Assembly (NCBI RefSeq): GCF_006438955.1
Contig: NZ_RCZK01000001.1
Coordinates: 1 to 64,000, forward strand
Source of the DNA: Sphingomonas oligophenolica
GTDB lineage: Bacteria > Pseudomonadota > Alphaproteobacteria > Sphingomonadales > Sphingomonadaceae
Direction of reading: 5' to 3'
Length of the DNA stretch: 64,000 nt
Below are positions 1-7,919 of this stretch, in pieces. The position numbers and the translations under genes are program-made. Under the pieces are notes generated by a model. The model was not told where the DNA came from and searched no databases. It saw nothing but the letters and a program-made list of their open reading frames with translations. The first letter of the stretch is position 1. Each line of letters opens with the position of its first letter.

Positions 1-255
1 TGCGACACGGTCGCGATTATGATCATGGGCCAGCGATGGCCTGATTCAGGGTTCGCGGCCGCCGCTCGGGCTGCCGTGCACGATGTCTGTGGAGGTGGAA
101 GATAGATGGCTTAACGGTCGAACCGGCGCCCCGGCAGCCTGACTAAAAATGTGGTGTACGACACCGCGAACTTTATGAGGCCCGGAGCGCGCGGAACCCA
201 TCTTGGCCAAGGCTCGACCTTGAGACCGGATACGTTGATGCAGACCAGCAAGCTG
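1..255. other. Unassigned sequence beside IS remnant
   Basis: This 255-bp stretch contains no open frame that I can assign to a family on either strand. It may be the far side of a deletion that removed the transposase OrfB, or the edge of a gene lying outside the window. Short frames on both strands look like GC-rich background. Confidence 0.3.
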
Positions 256-651
256 TCAAAAAATCACCCTTGCAGACGGGGCGGGCCATACGTTTTTTGG
301 GCCTGCGGCCCGGGACACGGCCTCGCGGAGCAGCTCGTTCTCCATGGCCTTCTTGCCGAGCAGCCGATGCAACTCGCGAACCTGCGCCTCGAGCGCGCGG
401 TACTCGGAGGCTGGCACCACTTCTTCGCCAGCGCCCGCCGCCGTCAGCGCGCCCTGGGTCATCAACCGCCGCCAGGTGAAGATCTGATTGCCGCCGATGC
501 CGTGCCGACGAGCAACGAGCGACACGCTCATTCCTGGCAAATACGTCTCCTCCACGATCCGGACTTTCTCCTCCGGTGTCCACCGCCTCCGGCGCTGAAC
601 ACCGGAGAGAATCTCGCCATCATTGTATCGCCTGGTCGTACCGTCAGTCAT
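256..651 (-). CDS. IS3-family (IS2 group) transposase OrfA
   Basis: The protein (about 131 aa from the ATG at 651) has an N-terminal helix-turn-helix (RRRRWTPEEKVRIVEE, then SLVARRHGIGGNQIFTWRR) followed by GEEVVPAS and a leucine-zipper-like stretch RELHRLLGKKAMENELLREAV. This order closely follows IS2 OrfA, which binds the element ends. The ATG at 651 has AGGAG eight bases upstream; a GTG at 660 is the alternative. Near the 3' end the coding strand reads A AAA AAC (opposite 293-298) in the register needed for the -1 frameshift that makes the OrfAB fusion in this family. The -1 frame runs on for only about 40 codons and carries no DDE catalytic domain, so the element is truncated. Confidence 0.85.
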   Translation of the reverse strand: MTDGTTRRYNDGEILSGVQRRRRWTPEEKVRIVEETYLPGMSVSLVARRHGIGGNQIFTWRRLMTQGALTAAGAGEEVVPASEYRALEAQVRELHRLLGKKAMENELLREAVSRAAGPKNVWPAPSARVIF

Positions 652-708
652 ATGCCTCACTCCTATCCAAGAGCGGGGCCCTGTCAGGTCATTTAAGGGG
701 CCACATCA
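256..708 (-). mobile_element. Truncated IS3-family element remnant
   Basis: It consists of the OrfA gene plus about 57 bp upstream, ending perhaps at a TGATGTGGCCCC-like terminus (complement of 697-708). OrfB and the second terminal repeat are not present within positions 1-255, so the copy should be unable to move itself. The outer boundary is an estimate because no matching inverted repeat or target duplication could be found. Confidence 0.6.
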
Positions 709-872
709 CAGGGTGGAGCTTGAGACGGTGATCAGTTCGTCACTTCACCCCTTCGGTGGCATTTTGTCCGTCGGTTTACAGACGGCCCACTCGTATATAG
801 TTACGAAGTCGAAGCATATTCATGCTCGACCGGCGCCGCACCGATCGCTGATCGCGCAGACGGGACATTACC

Positions 873-1574
873 TTGCTCACCACGATCGTTGTCGTCTTCG
901 TCGTATCGGGTGCGCTCCTCCTGGGTGCGGCATGGGGTATATTCTGGTACCTGCCGAAGCAGCTTGAAGGCTTCCTGATCGCGCTGGCGGGCGGTGCGCT
1001 GATCGTCTCTGCGCTGTCCGAACTGATCGAGCCCGCGTTGGCAAAGACCTCGCTTCTATGGGTCACGGGGTTCGTCGCCGCAGGAGCCGTTGTCTTCACC
1101 ATCGCCGATAAGCTGGTCGGGGAAAACCTCGGCGAGAAGAGTGGTGGGGGACTGCTGGCATCGATTACGTTGGATGGAATTCCCGAGAATTTGGCGTTGG
1201 GTGTTGCGCTGATCGGCGCGGGGCCGATGCAGGTTGCAGCGCTCGCCGGGTCGATCTTTTTATCAAATTTGCCCGAGGCTGCTGGGGGTGCGAAAGAGAT
1301 GGCCCAGAACCGCTCCAAGGGGCAGGTTTTTGGGTTGTGGGCGGCAACGGCGCTCTTGCTGTCTGTGGCAGCGATTGCGGGTAATCTGCTTCTCGCGGGG
1401 GTCGCGCCGGAATATCTCGCGGCGATCCGGTGCTTTGCGGCTGGCGCTGTCATTGCTTCGCTTGCGACCGCGGTATTCCCGAAAGCCTATCGCGAGGAAA
1501 GCTATACCACAGGGCTCGCCACGGCGCTGGGACTACTCCTTGCCCTTGCGTTGGGCGAACTGGGCGGCAAGTAA
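873..1574 (+). CDS. ZIP-family-like metal transporter (membrane protein)
   Basis: The 233-aa protein is almost entirely hydrophobic, with about seven predicted membrane segments and a short charged loop (LVGENLGEKSGG). The stretch TLDGIPENLALGVAL resembles the conserved metal-site segment of ZIP transporters (usually H-N-x-P-E-G), and a later segment SNLPEAAGGAKEM resembles the second signature. ZIP proteins carry Zn, Fe or other divalent cations into the cytoplasm. The missing first histidine of the usual motif makes the substrate uncertain. The start is a TTG at 873, because an in-frame stop lies at 849-851 and there is no internal Met near the N-terminus. It follows the IS remnant and stands alone, convergent with dnaJ. 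Confidence 0.7.
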   Translation: MLTTIVVVFVVSGALLLGAAWGIFWYLPKQLEGFLIALAGGALIVSALSELIEPALAKTSLLWVTGFVAAGAVVFTIADKLVGENLGEKSGGGLLASITLDGIPENLALGVALIGAGPMQVAALAGSIFLSNLPEAAGGAKEMAQNRSKGQVFGLWAATALLLSVAAIAGNLLLAGVAPEYLAAIRCFAAGAVIASLATAVFPKAYREESYTTGLATALGLLLALALGELGGK

Positions 1575-1624
1575 CGCGCCCCGGGACACCAGCGCCCGCC
1601 CGAACGGCGGCCCGGTTCACCGCA

Positions 1625-2749
1625 TCACTCGCCCGCGAACACACCCTTGAGCTTCGCAAAAAAGCCCTGGCTGGCGGGGCATTCGTCGCCGGTTTCGGTT
1701 TCGCGGAACATTTCGAGCAGTTCCTTCTGACGCAGCGACAGTTTCGTCGGGGTTTCGACATCGACCTGGATGACGAGATCGCCGTGGCCGCGGCCCTGGA
1801 GCACCGGCATCCCCGCGCCGCGCTGGCGCAGTTGCTTGCCCGACTGGATGCCCGCCGGAATCTTGATGTCGTGGGTTTCGCCGTCGAGCCCGGGAATCGC
1901 GATCGACCCGCCGAGCGAGGCGGTGGTGAAGCTGAGCGGGGCGCGCGCGAACAACGTGGTGCCTTCGCGTTCGAAGATCGCGTGGCGCTTGACGTGGAGG
2001 AAAATGTAGAGGTCGCCCGCGGGCGCGCCGCGCGGGCCGGCCTCGCCTTCGCTGGCCAGCCTGATCCGCGTGCCCTCGTCGACCCCGGGGGGGACGTTGA
2101 CCGACAGCGTCTTGGTCTTGTCGACGCGCCCGTCGCCGCGGCAATCGGGGCACGGATCGGCAATCATCTCGCCGGTGCCCTGGCAGACCGGGCAGGCGCG
2201 CTCGACGACGAAGAAGCCCTGTTGCGCGCGCACCTTGCCGTGACCGTTGCACTGCTGGCAGGTCTTGGCGCGGGTGCCGGGGCGCGCGCCCGATCCGTCG
2301 CAGGTGTCGCATTGCGCCGAGACGTCGATCGTCACCTCGGTCGATTTGCCGTGATACGCCTCCTCGAGGCTGATCTCCATGTCGTAGCGCAGATCCGCGC
2401 CGCGCCGCTGCTGCTGGCGCCCGCCGCCGCCGCGTGCCCCGCCCATGAATTCGCCGAAAACGCTTTCGAAAATGTCGGAAAAGCCGCCGAAATCCTGCGC
2501 GCCGCCGCCACCGCCGCCGTTCGCGAACGCGGCGTGGCCGTAGCGATCATAGGCGGCGCGTTTCTGCGGGTCCCTCAGGACCTCATACGCCTCGCTGACC
2601 GCCTTGAATTTCGATTCCGAATTCTTGCACCCGGCGTTTTTGTCCGGATGGTATTTCATCGCGAGCTTGCGATACGACGATTTCAACGTCGTCGCATCCG
2701 CGGTCCGCTCGCATTCGAGCAGCTCGTAATAATCGACTTGGGTACTCAT
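1625..2749 (-). CDS. dnaJ: Chaperone protein DnaJ (Hsp40)
   Basis: The 374-aa protein is a full class-I J-protein. It has an N-terminal J domain with the HPD tripeptide (KYHPDKN) that stimulates DnaK ATPase, a Gly/Phe-rich linker around residues 75-105, and four zinc-finger repeats (CDTCDGSG, CQQCNGHG, CPVCQGTG, CPDCRGDG). Two C-terminal substrate-binding barrels follow. DnaJ delivers unfolded clients to DnaK in the cytoplasm. The gene lies downstream of dnaK on the same strand with a 114-bp gap occupied by a large inverted repeat, the common dnaK-dnaJ order. It probably shares the heat-shock promoter ahead of dnaK. Confidence 0.98.
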   Translation of the reverse strand: MSTQVDYYELLECERTADATTLKSSYRKLAMKYHPDKNAGCKNSESKFKAVSEAYEVLRDPQKRAAYDRYGHAAFANGGGGGGAQDFGGFSDIFESVFGEFMGGARGGGGRQQQRRGADLRYDMEISLEEAYHGKSTEVTIDVSAQCDTCDGSGARPGTRAKTCQQCNGHGKVRAQQGFFVVERACPVCQGTGEMIADPCPDCRGDGRVDKTKTLSVNVPPGVDEGTRIRLASEGEAGPRGAPAGDLYIFLHVKRHAIFEREGTTLFARAPLSFTTASLGGSIAIPGLDGETHDIKIPAGIQSGKQLRQRGAGMPVLQGRGHGDLVIQVDVETPTKLSLRQKELLEMFRETETGDECPASQGFFAKLKGVFAGE

Positions 2750-2765
2750 TCAGCCGCCCTCAAAG

Positions 2766-2848
2766 CCCTCCGGGAGAGGGTTGGAGAGGGACAGTTCCAC
2801 TATAAGTCGCCCGGAACTGCCCCTCTCCCCGGCCCTCTCCCCGGAGGG
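2766..2848. repeat. Imperfect inverted repeat between dnaK and dnaJ
   Basis: Two arms of about 33-36 bp (2766-2798 and 2813-2848), rich in CCTCTCC and its complement, flank a 14-bp loop; the inner arms are ACAGTTCC and GGAACTGC. It fills most of the dnaK-dnaJ gap. It looks like a dispersed REP-type element and could also attenuate transcription from dnaK into dnaJ. Confidence 0.8.
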
Positions 2849-2863
2849 GAGAGGGAGATTCAA

Positions 2864-4783
2864 TTACGCCTTCTGGCTATCGTCCACTTCGGAGAATTCG
2901 GCGTCGACGACATCCTCGTCGCCGCCCGCTTCCGACCCCGCCGCAGTGCCATCGGCGGCGGGCGAGGCGTCGGCCTGCGCCTGCTGCTCGTAGATCGCCT
3001 GGCCGAGCTTCATCGCGACCTGGGCGAGCGCCTGGCTTTTTTCGGTCATCGCATCGGGATCGCCACCCTCGACCGCAGTCTTGGTCTCGGCAATCGCCGC
3101 CTCGATTTCGGCCTTCAGCGACGCATCGACCTTGTCGCCGTTGTCGGCGAGCTGGCGTTCGGTGGTGTGGACCAGGCTTTCGGCATTGTTCTTCGCCTCC
3201 GCCGCGGCTTTCCGCTTCTTGTCCTCCTCGGCGAACTGTTCGGCGTCGCGGACCATCTGGTCGATGTCCGAATCCGACAGGCCACCGCTGGCCTGAATCT
3301 TGATCTGCTGTTCCTTGCCGGTGCCCTTGTCCTTGGCGCTGACGTTGACGAGGCCGTTGGCGTCGATGTCGAACGTGACCTCGATCTGCGGCACGCCGCG
3401 CGGCGCAGGGGGGATGCCGACGAGGTCGAACTGGCCGAGCATCTTGTTGTCGGCCGCCATCTCGCGCTCGCCCTGGAACACGCGGATCGTCACCGCGCCC
3501 TGGTTGTCGTCCGCGGTCGAATAGGTCTGCGCCTTCTTGGTCGGGATCGTCGTGTTGCGATCGATCATCCGCGTAAACACGCCGCCCAGCGTCTCGATGC
3601 CAAGCGATAGCGGGGTCACGTCGAGCAGCAGCACGTCCTTGACGTCGCCCTGGAGCACGCCCGCCTGGATCGCGGCGCCCATCGCAACGACTTCATCGGG
3701 GTTGACGCCGGTGTGCGGCTCCTTGCCGAAGAAATCCTTCACGACATCGCGGACGCGCGGCATACGGGTCATTCCGCCGACCATCACGACTTCGCTGATA
3801 TCCGCCGCCTTGACGCCCGCATCGGCGAGCGCCTTCTTGCACGGATCGAGCGTGCGCTTGATCAGATCCTCGACCAGCTTTTCGAGGTCGGAACGGGTGA
3901 TCGTGCGGACCAGATGCTTCGGGCCGTTCTGATCGGCGGTGATGAAGGGAAGATTGACCTCGGTCGACTGCGCCGACGACAGTTCGATCTTCGCCTTTTC
4001 GGCGGCTTCCTTGAGCCGCTGGAGCGCGAGTTTGTCCTTGGCGAGGTCGATGCCCTCGTCCTTCTTGAAGCCTTCGGCGAGATATTCGACGATCTTGTTG
4101 TCGAAATCCTCACCGCCGAGGAAGGTGTCGCCGTTGGTCGCCTTCACCTCGAACACGCCGTCGCCGATCTCGAGGATCGAGATGTCGAAGGTGCCGCCGC
4201 CGAGGTCATAGACCGCGATCAGCTTGCCGTCCTGCTTCTCCATCCCATAGGCGAGCGCAGCCGCGGTCGGCTCGTTGATGATGCGCAGCACTTCGAGGCC
4301 CGCGATCTGACCCGCGTCCTTGGTCGCCTGGCGCTGGGCGTCGTTGAAATAGGCGGGGACGGTGATCACCGCCTGCGTCACGGTCTCGCCGAGATAGCTC
4401 TCGGCGGTTTCCTTCATCTTCTGGAGCGTGAAGGCCGAAATCTGCGACGGGCTGTAATCCTTGCCGCCCGCGTTGACCCACGCATCGCCGTTGGGGCCGC
4501 GTGCGATCTTATAGGGCACCAGTTCGGTGTCCTTCTTGGTGATCGGGTCGTCGAACCGGCGCCCGATCAGCCGCTTGACCGCGAAGATCGTGTTGTCGCC
4601 GTTGGTGACCGCCTGGCGCTTGGCCGGCTGACCGACCAGCCGCTCGCCGTCTTTGGCGAACGCGACGATCGACGGCGTGGTGCGCGCGCCTTCCGCATTC
4701 TCGATCACCTTGGGCTTGCCGCCCTCCATGACAGCGACGCAGCTGTTGGTGGTTCCGAGGTCGATACCGATTACTTTTGCCAT
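2864..4783 (-). CDS. dnaK: Chaperone protein DnaK (Hsp70)
   Basis: This is a 639-aa Hsp70, the usual length. It opens with the ATP-binding signature [14 protein letters not shown], continues with [13 protein letters not shown], the [10 protein letters not shown] phosphate loop and [13 protein letters not shown], and then has the linker [19 protein letters not shown] into the substrate-binding domain. An alpha-helical lid and acidic tail end it. The last residues are SEVDDSQKA rather than the EEVD-type tail seen in many bacteria. It refolds proteins together with DnaJ and GrpE; grpE is not in the window. A candidate RpoH promoter lies about 85 bp upstream, and the gene is divergent from the PCu(A)C gene. 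Confidence 0.99.
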   Translation of the reverse strand: MAKVIGIDLGTTNSCVAVMEGGKPKVIENAEGARTTPSIVAFAKDGERLVGQPAKRQAVTNGDNTIFAVKRLIGRRFDDPITKKDTELVPYKIARGPNGDAWVNAGGKDYSPSQISAFTLQKMKETAESYLGETVTQAVITVPAYFNDAQRQATKDAGQIAGLEVLRIINEPTAAALAYGMEKQDGKLIAVYDLGGGTFDISILEIGDGVFEVKATNGDTFLGGEDFDNKIVEYLAEGFKKDEGIDLAKDKLALQRLKEAAEKAKIELSSAQSTEVNLPFITADQNGPKHLVRTITRSDLEKLVEDLIKRTLDPCKKALADAGVKAADISEVVMVGGMTRMPRVRDVVKDFFGKEPHTGVNPDEVVAMGAAIQAGVLQGDVKDVLLLDVTPLSLGIETLGGVFTRMIDRNTTIPTKKAQTYSTADDNQGAVTIRVFQGEREMAADNKMLGQFDLVGIPPAPRGVPQIEVTFDIDANGLVNVSAKDKGTGKEQQIKIQASGGLSDSDIDQMVRDAEQFAEEDKKRKAAAEAKNNAESLVHTTERQLADNGDKVDASLKAEIEAAIAETKTAVEGGDPDAMTEKSQALAQVAMKLGQAIYEQQAQADASPAADGTAAGSEAGGDEDVVDAEFSEVDDSQKA

Positions 4784-4867
4784 GTGTGCTTCTCAAGCCC
4801 CTCACAACGAATAAAACCCACAAGGTCACACCCCGTTACGGCTGCGCAACCTCTCTTGCTGTCCGCG

Positions 4868-4895
4868 ATATAGGTGGGGTTCGGCTTGCCGCAAG
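4868..4895 (-). promoter_or_regulatory. Candidate RpoH (heat-shock) promoter of dnaK
   Basis: On the minus strand CTTGCG (complement of 4890-4895) is followed after 15 bp by CCTATAT (complement of 4868-4874). This fits the CTTG...CYTATnT layout known for alphaproteobacterial RpoH promoters. Transcription would start near 4861 and leave a leader of roughly 78 bases before dnaK. No CIRCE/HrcA operator was seen. Confidence 0.65.
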
Positions 4896-4951
4896 ATTGC
4901 CCGGAACCTAGAGCGGGCGCATCAATCGACGATCGGACGAGGAAGACCGCG

Positions 4952-5404
4952 ATGCGCACCCTGTTGGCACGAAGCTGCCTTGCCGGATCGGCGGCGCTGT
5001 GGCTCGCGGGGTGCGGCGGGCCGCAGCAGGTGAGCGTCGACCATGCCTGGGTGCGGCTATCGGCGATCAAGACCAACCCGGCGGCGGCGTATTTCACGAT
5101 CCATGGCGGGCCGCAGGACCGGACGCTGGTCGCGGTGTCCGCCGATGCCGCGGTGAAGGCAGAAATGCACGAAACGATGAAAAGCGACGAGGGCATGTCG
5201 ACGATGGAGCCGGTCGCCGCGGTGCCGGTACCCGCCAAGACCGAGGTCGCGTTCAAGCCCGGCGGACGTCACGTCATGCTGTTCGACGTCAATCCCGGGA
5301 TCAAGCCGGGGTCCGCGCTGACGCTGACCTTCACCTTTGCGAACGGCGAACGGATCGTCGAACGCGCCGCCGTCATCGCCGCGGGCGACCCCGCGCCGCA
5401 ATGA
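4952..5404 (+). CDS. Copper chaperone PCu(A)C family lipoprotein
   Basis: The 150-aa protein starts at the ATG at 4952 behind a GAGGA ribosome site. Its signal peptide ends in a lipobox (ALWLAGCGG), so it should be a lipoprotein exposed to the periplasm. The mature part has the PCu(A)C layout: AWVRLSA, AAYFTIHGG, EMHETMKSDEGMSTMEPV and FKPGGRHVML. The His and Met residues in the last two blocks are the copper(I) ligands in this family (H-x-M and M-x-M type). Family members deliver copper to cytochrome oxidase. It is followed 13 bp downstream by an HExxH protein, probably in one transcript. Confidence 0.88.
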   Translation: MRTLLARSCLAGSAALWLAGCGGPQQVSVDHAWVRLSAIKTNPAAAYFTIHGGPQDRTLVAVSADAAVKAEMHETMKSDEGMSTMEPVAAVPVPAKTEVAFKPGGRHVMLFDVNPGIKPGSALTLTFTFANGERIVERAAVIAAGDPAPQ

Positions 5405-5417
5405 CGCCCATTCTGCA

Positions 5418-5882
5418 ATGACCGGCGCGCGCGCCCTGAGCGCGGGCGAACGCGCGCTCGCGGCGGGGGTGTTCGGCGACGCGATCGATTATACGGCGGT
5501 GCGTATCGTCCAACGCAAATGGGCGTTCTTCCAGCCGCGCGAGACGGTGATGGCACCGCGCGGGTGTATCCACTTCCATCCTCGCGGGCACCGCTATCGC
5601 GCCGATTTCGCTACCGCGCCGCTCGCCGACCAGGGATTGTTCGTCCACGAGATGGTCCATGTCTGGCAGCATCAGCGCGGGGTCTGCCTGCCGCTCGCGC
5701 GCCATCCGTGGTGCCGCTATGAGTATGCGGTGAAGCCGGGGCAGCCGCTCCATCGCTACGGGATCGAACAGCAGGCAGAGATCGTCCGCCACGCGTTCCT
5801 GCTACGCGCGGGTGCCAGCGTCGTCGGTGCGCCGCCGCTGGCGCAATATGCGACGATCCTGCCGTTCACGCCGTTGCCGTAG
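5418..5882 (+). CDS. HExxH-motif protein (vgr-related type)
   Basis: The 154-aa protein contains HEMVHVWQHQ at residues 77-86, an HExxH motif of the type seen in zinc peptidases and in the eCIS-core/DUF4157-like families; homologues in sphingomonads are often labelled vgr-related. A conserved C-terminal segment (PLHRYGIEQQAEIVRHAF) could supply a third metal ligand or glutamate. There is no signal peptide, so it should be cytosolic. The start is the ATG at 5418, 13 bp after the PCu(A)C stop. No type VI secretion genes are nearby, so a secretion role is unsupported. Whether it cleaves protein is unknown. Confidence 0.6.
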   Translation: MTGARALSAGERALAAGVFGDAIDYTAVRIVQRKWAFFQPRETVMAPRGCIHFHPRGHRYRADFATAPLADQGLFVHEMVHVWQHQRGVCLPLARHPWCRYEYAVKPGQPLHRYGIEQQAEIVRHAFLLRAGASVVGAPPLAQYATILPFTPLP

Positions 5883-5943
5883 CGTCATCCGCCGCGGCAG
5901 TTAGCGGTCGCGTTCAAGTGGTTGATCTGCTATAGGTAAATAC

Positions 5944-6360
5944 GTGACCAGCGCCGCCATCCCGCATTATCATGCCATCGGCATCGACCCCGCCGACATC
6001 GACTTCATGGGGCATGTCAACAATGCCAGCTACCTCAAATGGGTCCAGGAAGCCGTTGTCAGCCATTGGCAGCGACTCGCGCCCGCCGACGCGGTCGCCG
6101 AGCATCTGTGGGTCGCGCTGAAGCACGAGATTACATACCGCAAGCCGACATTTCTCGATGACGAGGTGATCGCGACGGTCCTGCTCGAAAAGGTCCAGGG
6201 CGCGCGTGCGTTCTATGAGACGATCATCAAGCGCGGCGAAGAGGTGCTCGCCGAGGTGAAGTCGAGCTGGTGCTGCCTCAATGCCGAAACGCTGCGCCCT
6301 GCGCGGCTCGCGCAGAGCGTCGTCGACCGCTTCTTCCGCAAGGATCAGCCGCCGATCTGA
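5944..6360 (+). CDS. Acyl-CoA thioesterase (YbgC/4HBT hot-dog family)
   Basis: The 138-aa protein has the hot-dog fold signature near its N-terminus: DIDFMGHVNNASYLKWVQEA, where the Asp/His/Asn cluster is typical of 4-hydroxybenzoyl-CoA thioesterase-like enzymes. These hydrolyse acyl-CoA thioesters in the cytoplasm; the acyl group here cannot be predicted. The start codon is GTG at 5944. The 3' end overlaps the convergent CHRD gene by 16 bp. Confidence 0.85.
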   Translation: MTSAAIPHYHAIGIDPADIDFMGHVNNASYLKWVQEAVVSHWQRLAPADAVAEHLWVALKHEITYRKPTFLDDEVIATVLLEKVQGARAFYETIIKRGEEVLAEVKSSWCCLNAETLRPARLAQSVVDRFFRKDQPPI

Positions 6361-6785
6361 CCGCGGATCGCGCCCTTGGGGTGCGCCGCATCATGGACGT
6401 TGACGTAATAGGCGGCGGGATTGGCGATGATCCCGGCGGCGAGTTGCTTGTCGACGCCATAGCATTTGCTCGACCGGCCATCGAGGGGGGTCTCGAGCGG
6501 CAAGACCACCGGCCCCGCGATCCCGCGCGCGCCCTGATGGATGTGCGCGGCGGTCGGTGCCAGCCCCTGCGTGGTCAGGTCGACGCAGACCTGGTTGGTG
6601 GTCGCATCCGCGGTGACCTTTGCGGTGCCGGTCGCGTTGGCGTCGCCCGGGCCGGGAACCTCCTGTGCACCGACGAGCGCGGTGTTGTACGTCTGGCCGA
6701 CCGTGCCAGCGATCGTCGCGCAGCCGCCGAGCGGGAGACCGATCGCGGCGGCGAAGAGCAGGGCGGATTTGGTGGTGATGGTCAT
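6345..6785 (-). CDS. CHRD-domain lipoprotein
   Basis: The protein of about 146 aa starts at the ATG at 6785 and has a lipoprotein signal ending GLPLGGCATI. The mature part carries CHRD-domain landmarks: LVGAQEVPGPGDANATGTA near the start, AAHIHQGARGIAGPVV in the middle, and YYVNVHDAAHPKGAIRGQI at the C-terminus. CHRD domains occur in chordin and in many bacterial surface proteins; the bacterial function is not established. The upstream beta-helix gene is on the same strand 73 bp away, so the two could be cotranscribed. Confidence 0.8.
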   Translation of the reverse strand: MTITTKSALLFAAAIGLPLGGCATIAGTVGQTYNTALVGAQEVPGPGDANATGTAKVTADATTNQVCVDLTTQGLAPTAAHIHQGARGIAGPVVLPLETPLDGRSSKCYGVDKQLAAGIIANPAAYYVNVHDAAHPKGAIRGQIGG

Positions 6786-6858
6786 GGCGGGGGCTTTCGT
6801 TCCGGAGCTGTATCGATGGAACGATGCGAGCGGCGTCGTGGTTCCGGCCCCCTCGCCT

Positions 6859-7782
6859 TCACCGTGCTTCGAACGGCGTGATCCCCGCGCCGAGCGCATT
6901 CGCGCCGAGCGCCAGCCGCGCGTGGCTGTAATCCGCGACGAAGGCGGGCTTCGGGGGCGCACCCGGCGCCAGCCGCGCGTCGTTGCCGACGATCTTGAGC
7001 CCCGCCGACGGATAGGTCTGCGCCTCCGCCGCGACGACGATCAGCGCCGACGCATTCTCTTTCCCGCGCCCCTGGACGAAGGTGTTGCGCGCGATCAGCC
7101 CAGTTGCGCCTTCGGACAGGTCGATCATGTAATTGGTCTTCGCGCCCGCGGTGTCGTCGAAGCTGTTGTCGGTGATCGTCACCAGCGGGCTGCGCAGCTT
7201 GAGGTAATGCCCCCCGGTCCCGCGTTCGAACCGCGAGTGCGTCACCGTCACGCTGCCCTGGTTGCCGAGATACACCGAATGCGCGCAATTGGGCGCCTGA
7301 TCGCACTGGCCGAGCCCCGAGAAGGTCGACCGGTCGATCGTGATCCGCTGCGCGCTCGCCACATTGCCGAGGATCCCCTCCTGGCTGTCGAGGAAGGTCG
7401 CATCGGCGACGTCGAGATCGCCCGCTTCGATCCGGATCCCCGCGCCGTTGCCATCGGCGACGCTGTAGCCCCGAAACACGAGACCCTCTACGCGCGACGC
7501 GGTGCCGCGCAGTACCAGCGCCGCCTTGTCCTCGCACACCTCCTGTTCGAAAATCGCGGTGCCGGGCTCCGCCGCCCTGAAGGTGACGCGCCCCGCCTGC
7601 TGCACCGCGCATTGGCGATAGGTACCGGGCGCGATCAGGATCGTCCCCGTCCCGCCGCCGATCGCGCGCACCGCATCCTGCAGCGCGCCGAAATGCCGTC
7701 CGGTCTCGACGACGGTAAACGGCCCATTCGCCGCCATCGCGGGCGCGGCGAGCATCACAAGGGGGAGCAGCAAACGGCGCAT
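6859..7782 (-). CDS. Exported right-handed parallel beta-helix protein
   Basis: The 307-aa protein begins at the ATG at 7782 with a clear signal peptide (RRLLLPLVMLAAPAMA). The rest shows repeating rungs of the right-handed beta-helix type, for example VTFRAAEPGTAIF, IRIEAGDLDVADATF, VTVTHSRFERG and VTITDNSFDDTAGA. Such proteins are often polysaccharide lyases or surface-binding proteins, but no catalytic set could be identified. An opening segment LQDAVRAIGGGTGTILIAPGTY is typical of pectate-lyase-like proteins. It probably acts in the periplasm or on the cell surface. Only 137 bp separate its start from the metH stop upstream. Confidence 0.8.
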   Translation of the reverse strand: MRRLLLPLVMLAAPAMAANGPFTVVETGRHFGALQDAVRAIGGGTGTILIAPGTYRQCAVQQAGRVTFRAAEPGTAIFEQEVCEDKAALVLRGTASRVEGLVFRGYSVADGNGAGIRIEAGDLDVADATFLDSQEGILGNVASAQRITIDRSTFSGLGQCDQAPNCAHSVYLGNQGSVTVTHSRFERGTGGHYLKLRSPLVTITDNSFDDTAGAKTNYMIDLSEGATGLIARNTFVQGRGKENASALIVVAAEAQTYPSAGLKIVGNDARLAPGAPPKPAFVADYSHARLALGANALGAGITPFEAR

Positions 7783-7919
7783 CGGGCGATTCCTTCCACC
7801 GCCGACCTGCGCCGCGACTGGTCGATCCGCCAGCCGCAAACGCGGTTAATCGGACGCGGCGGGAGCGCGAACCCTTTCCGGCGGGCGCAACCGTCCCGAA
7901 ATGAGCCGACGCCGGGACG

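Noticed and set aside
151..696. A plus-strand frame of 181 codons across the IS remnant
   Set aside because: The opposite strand encodes a recognisable transposase OrfA; the plus frame has no domain.
1430..3610. A 726-codon open frame on the plus strand antisense to dnaJ and dnaK
   Set aside because: It runs opposite two unmistakable chaperone genes, has low-complexity Ala/Arg/Gly/Leu composition, and no domain; GC-rich third positions create such frames.
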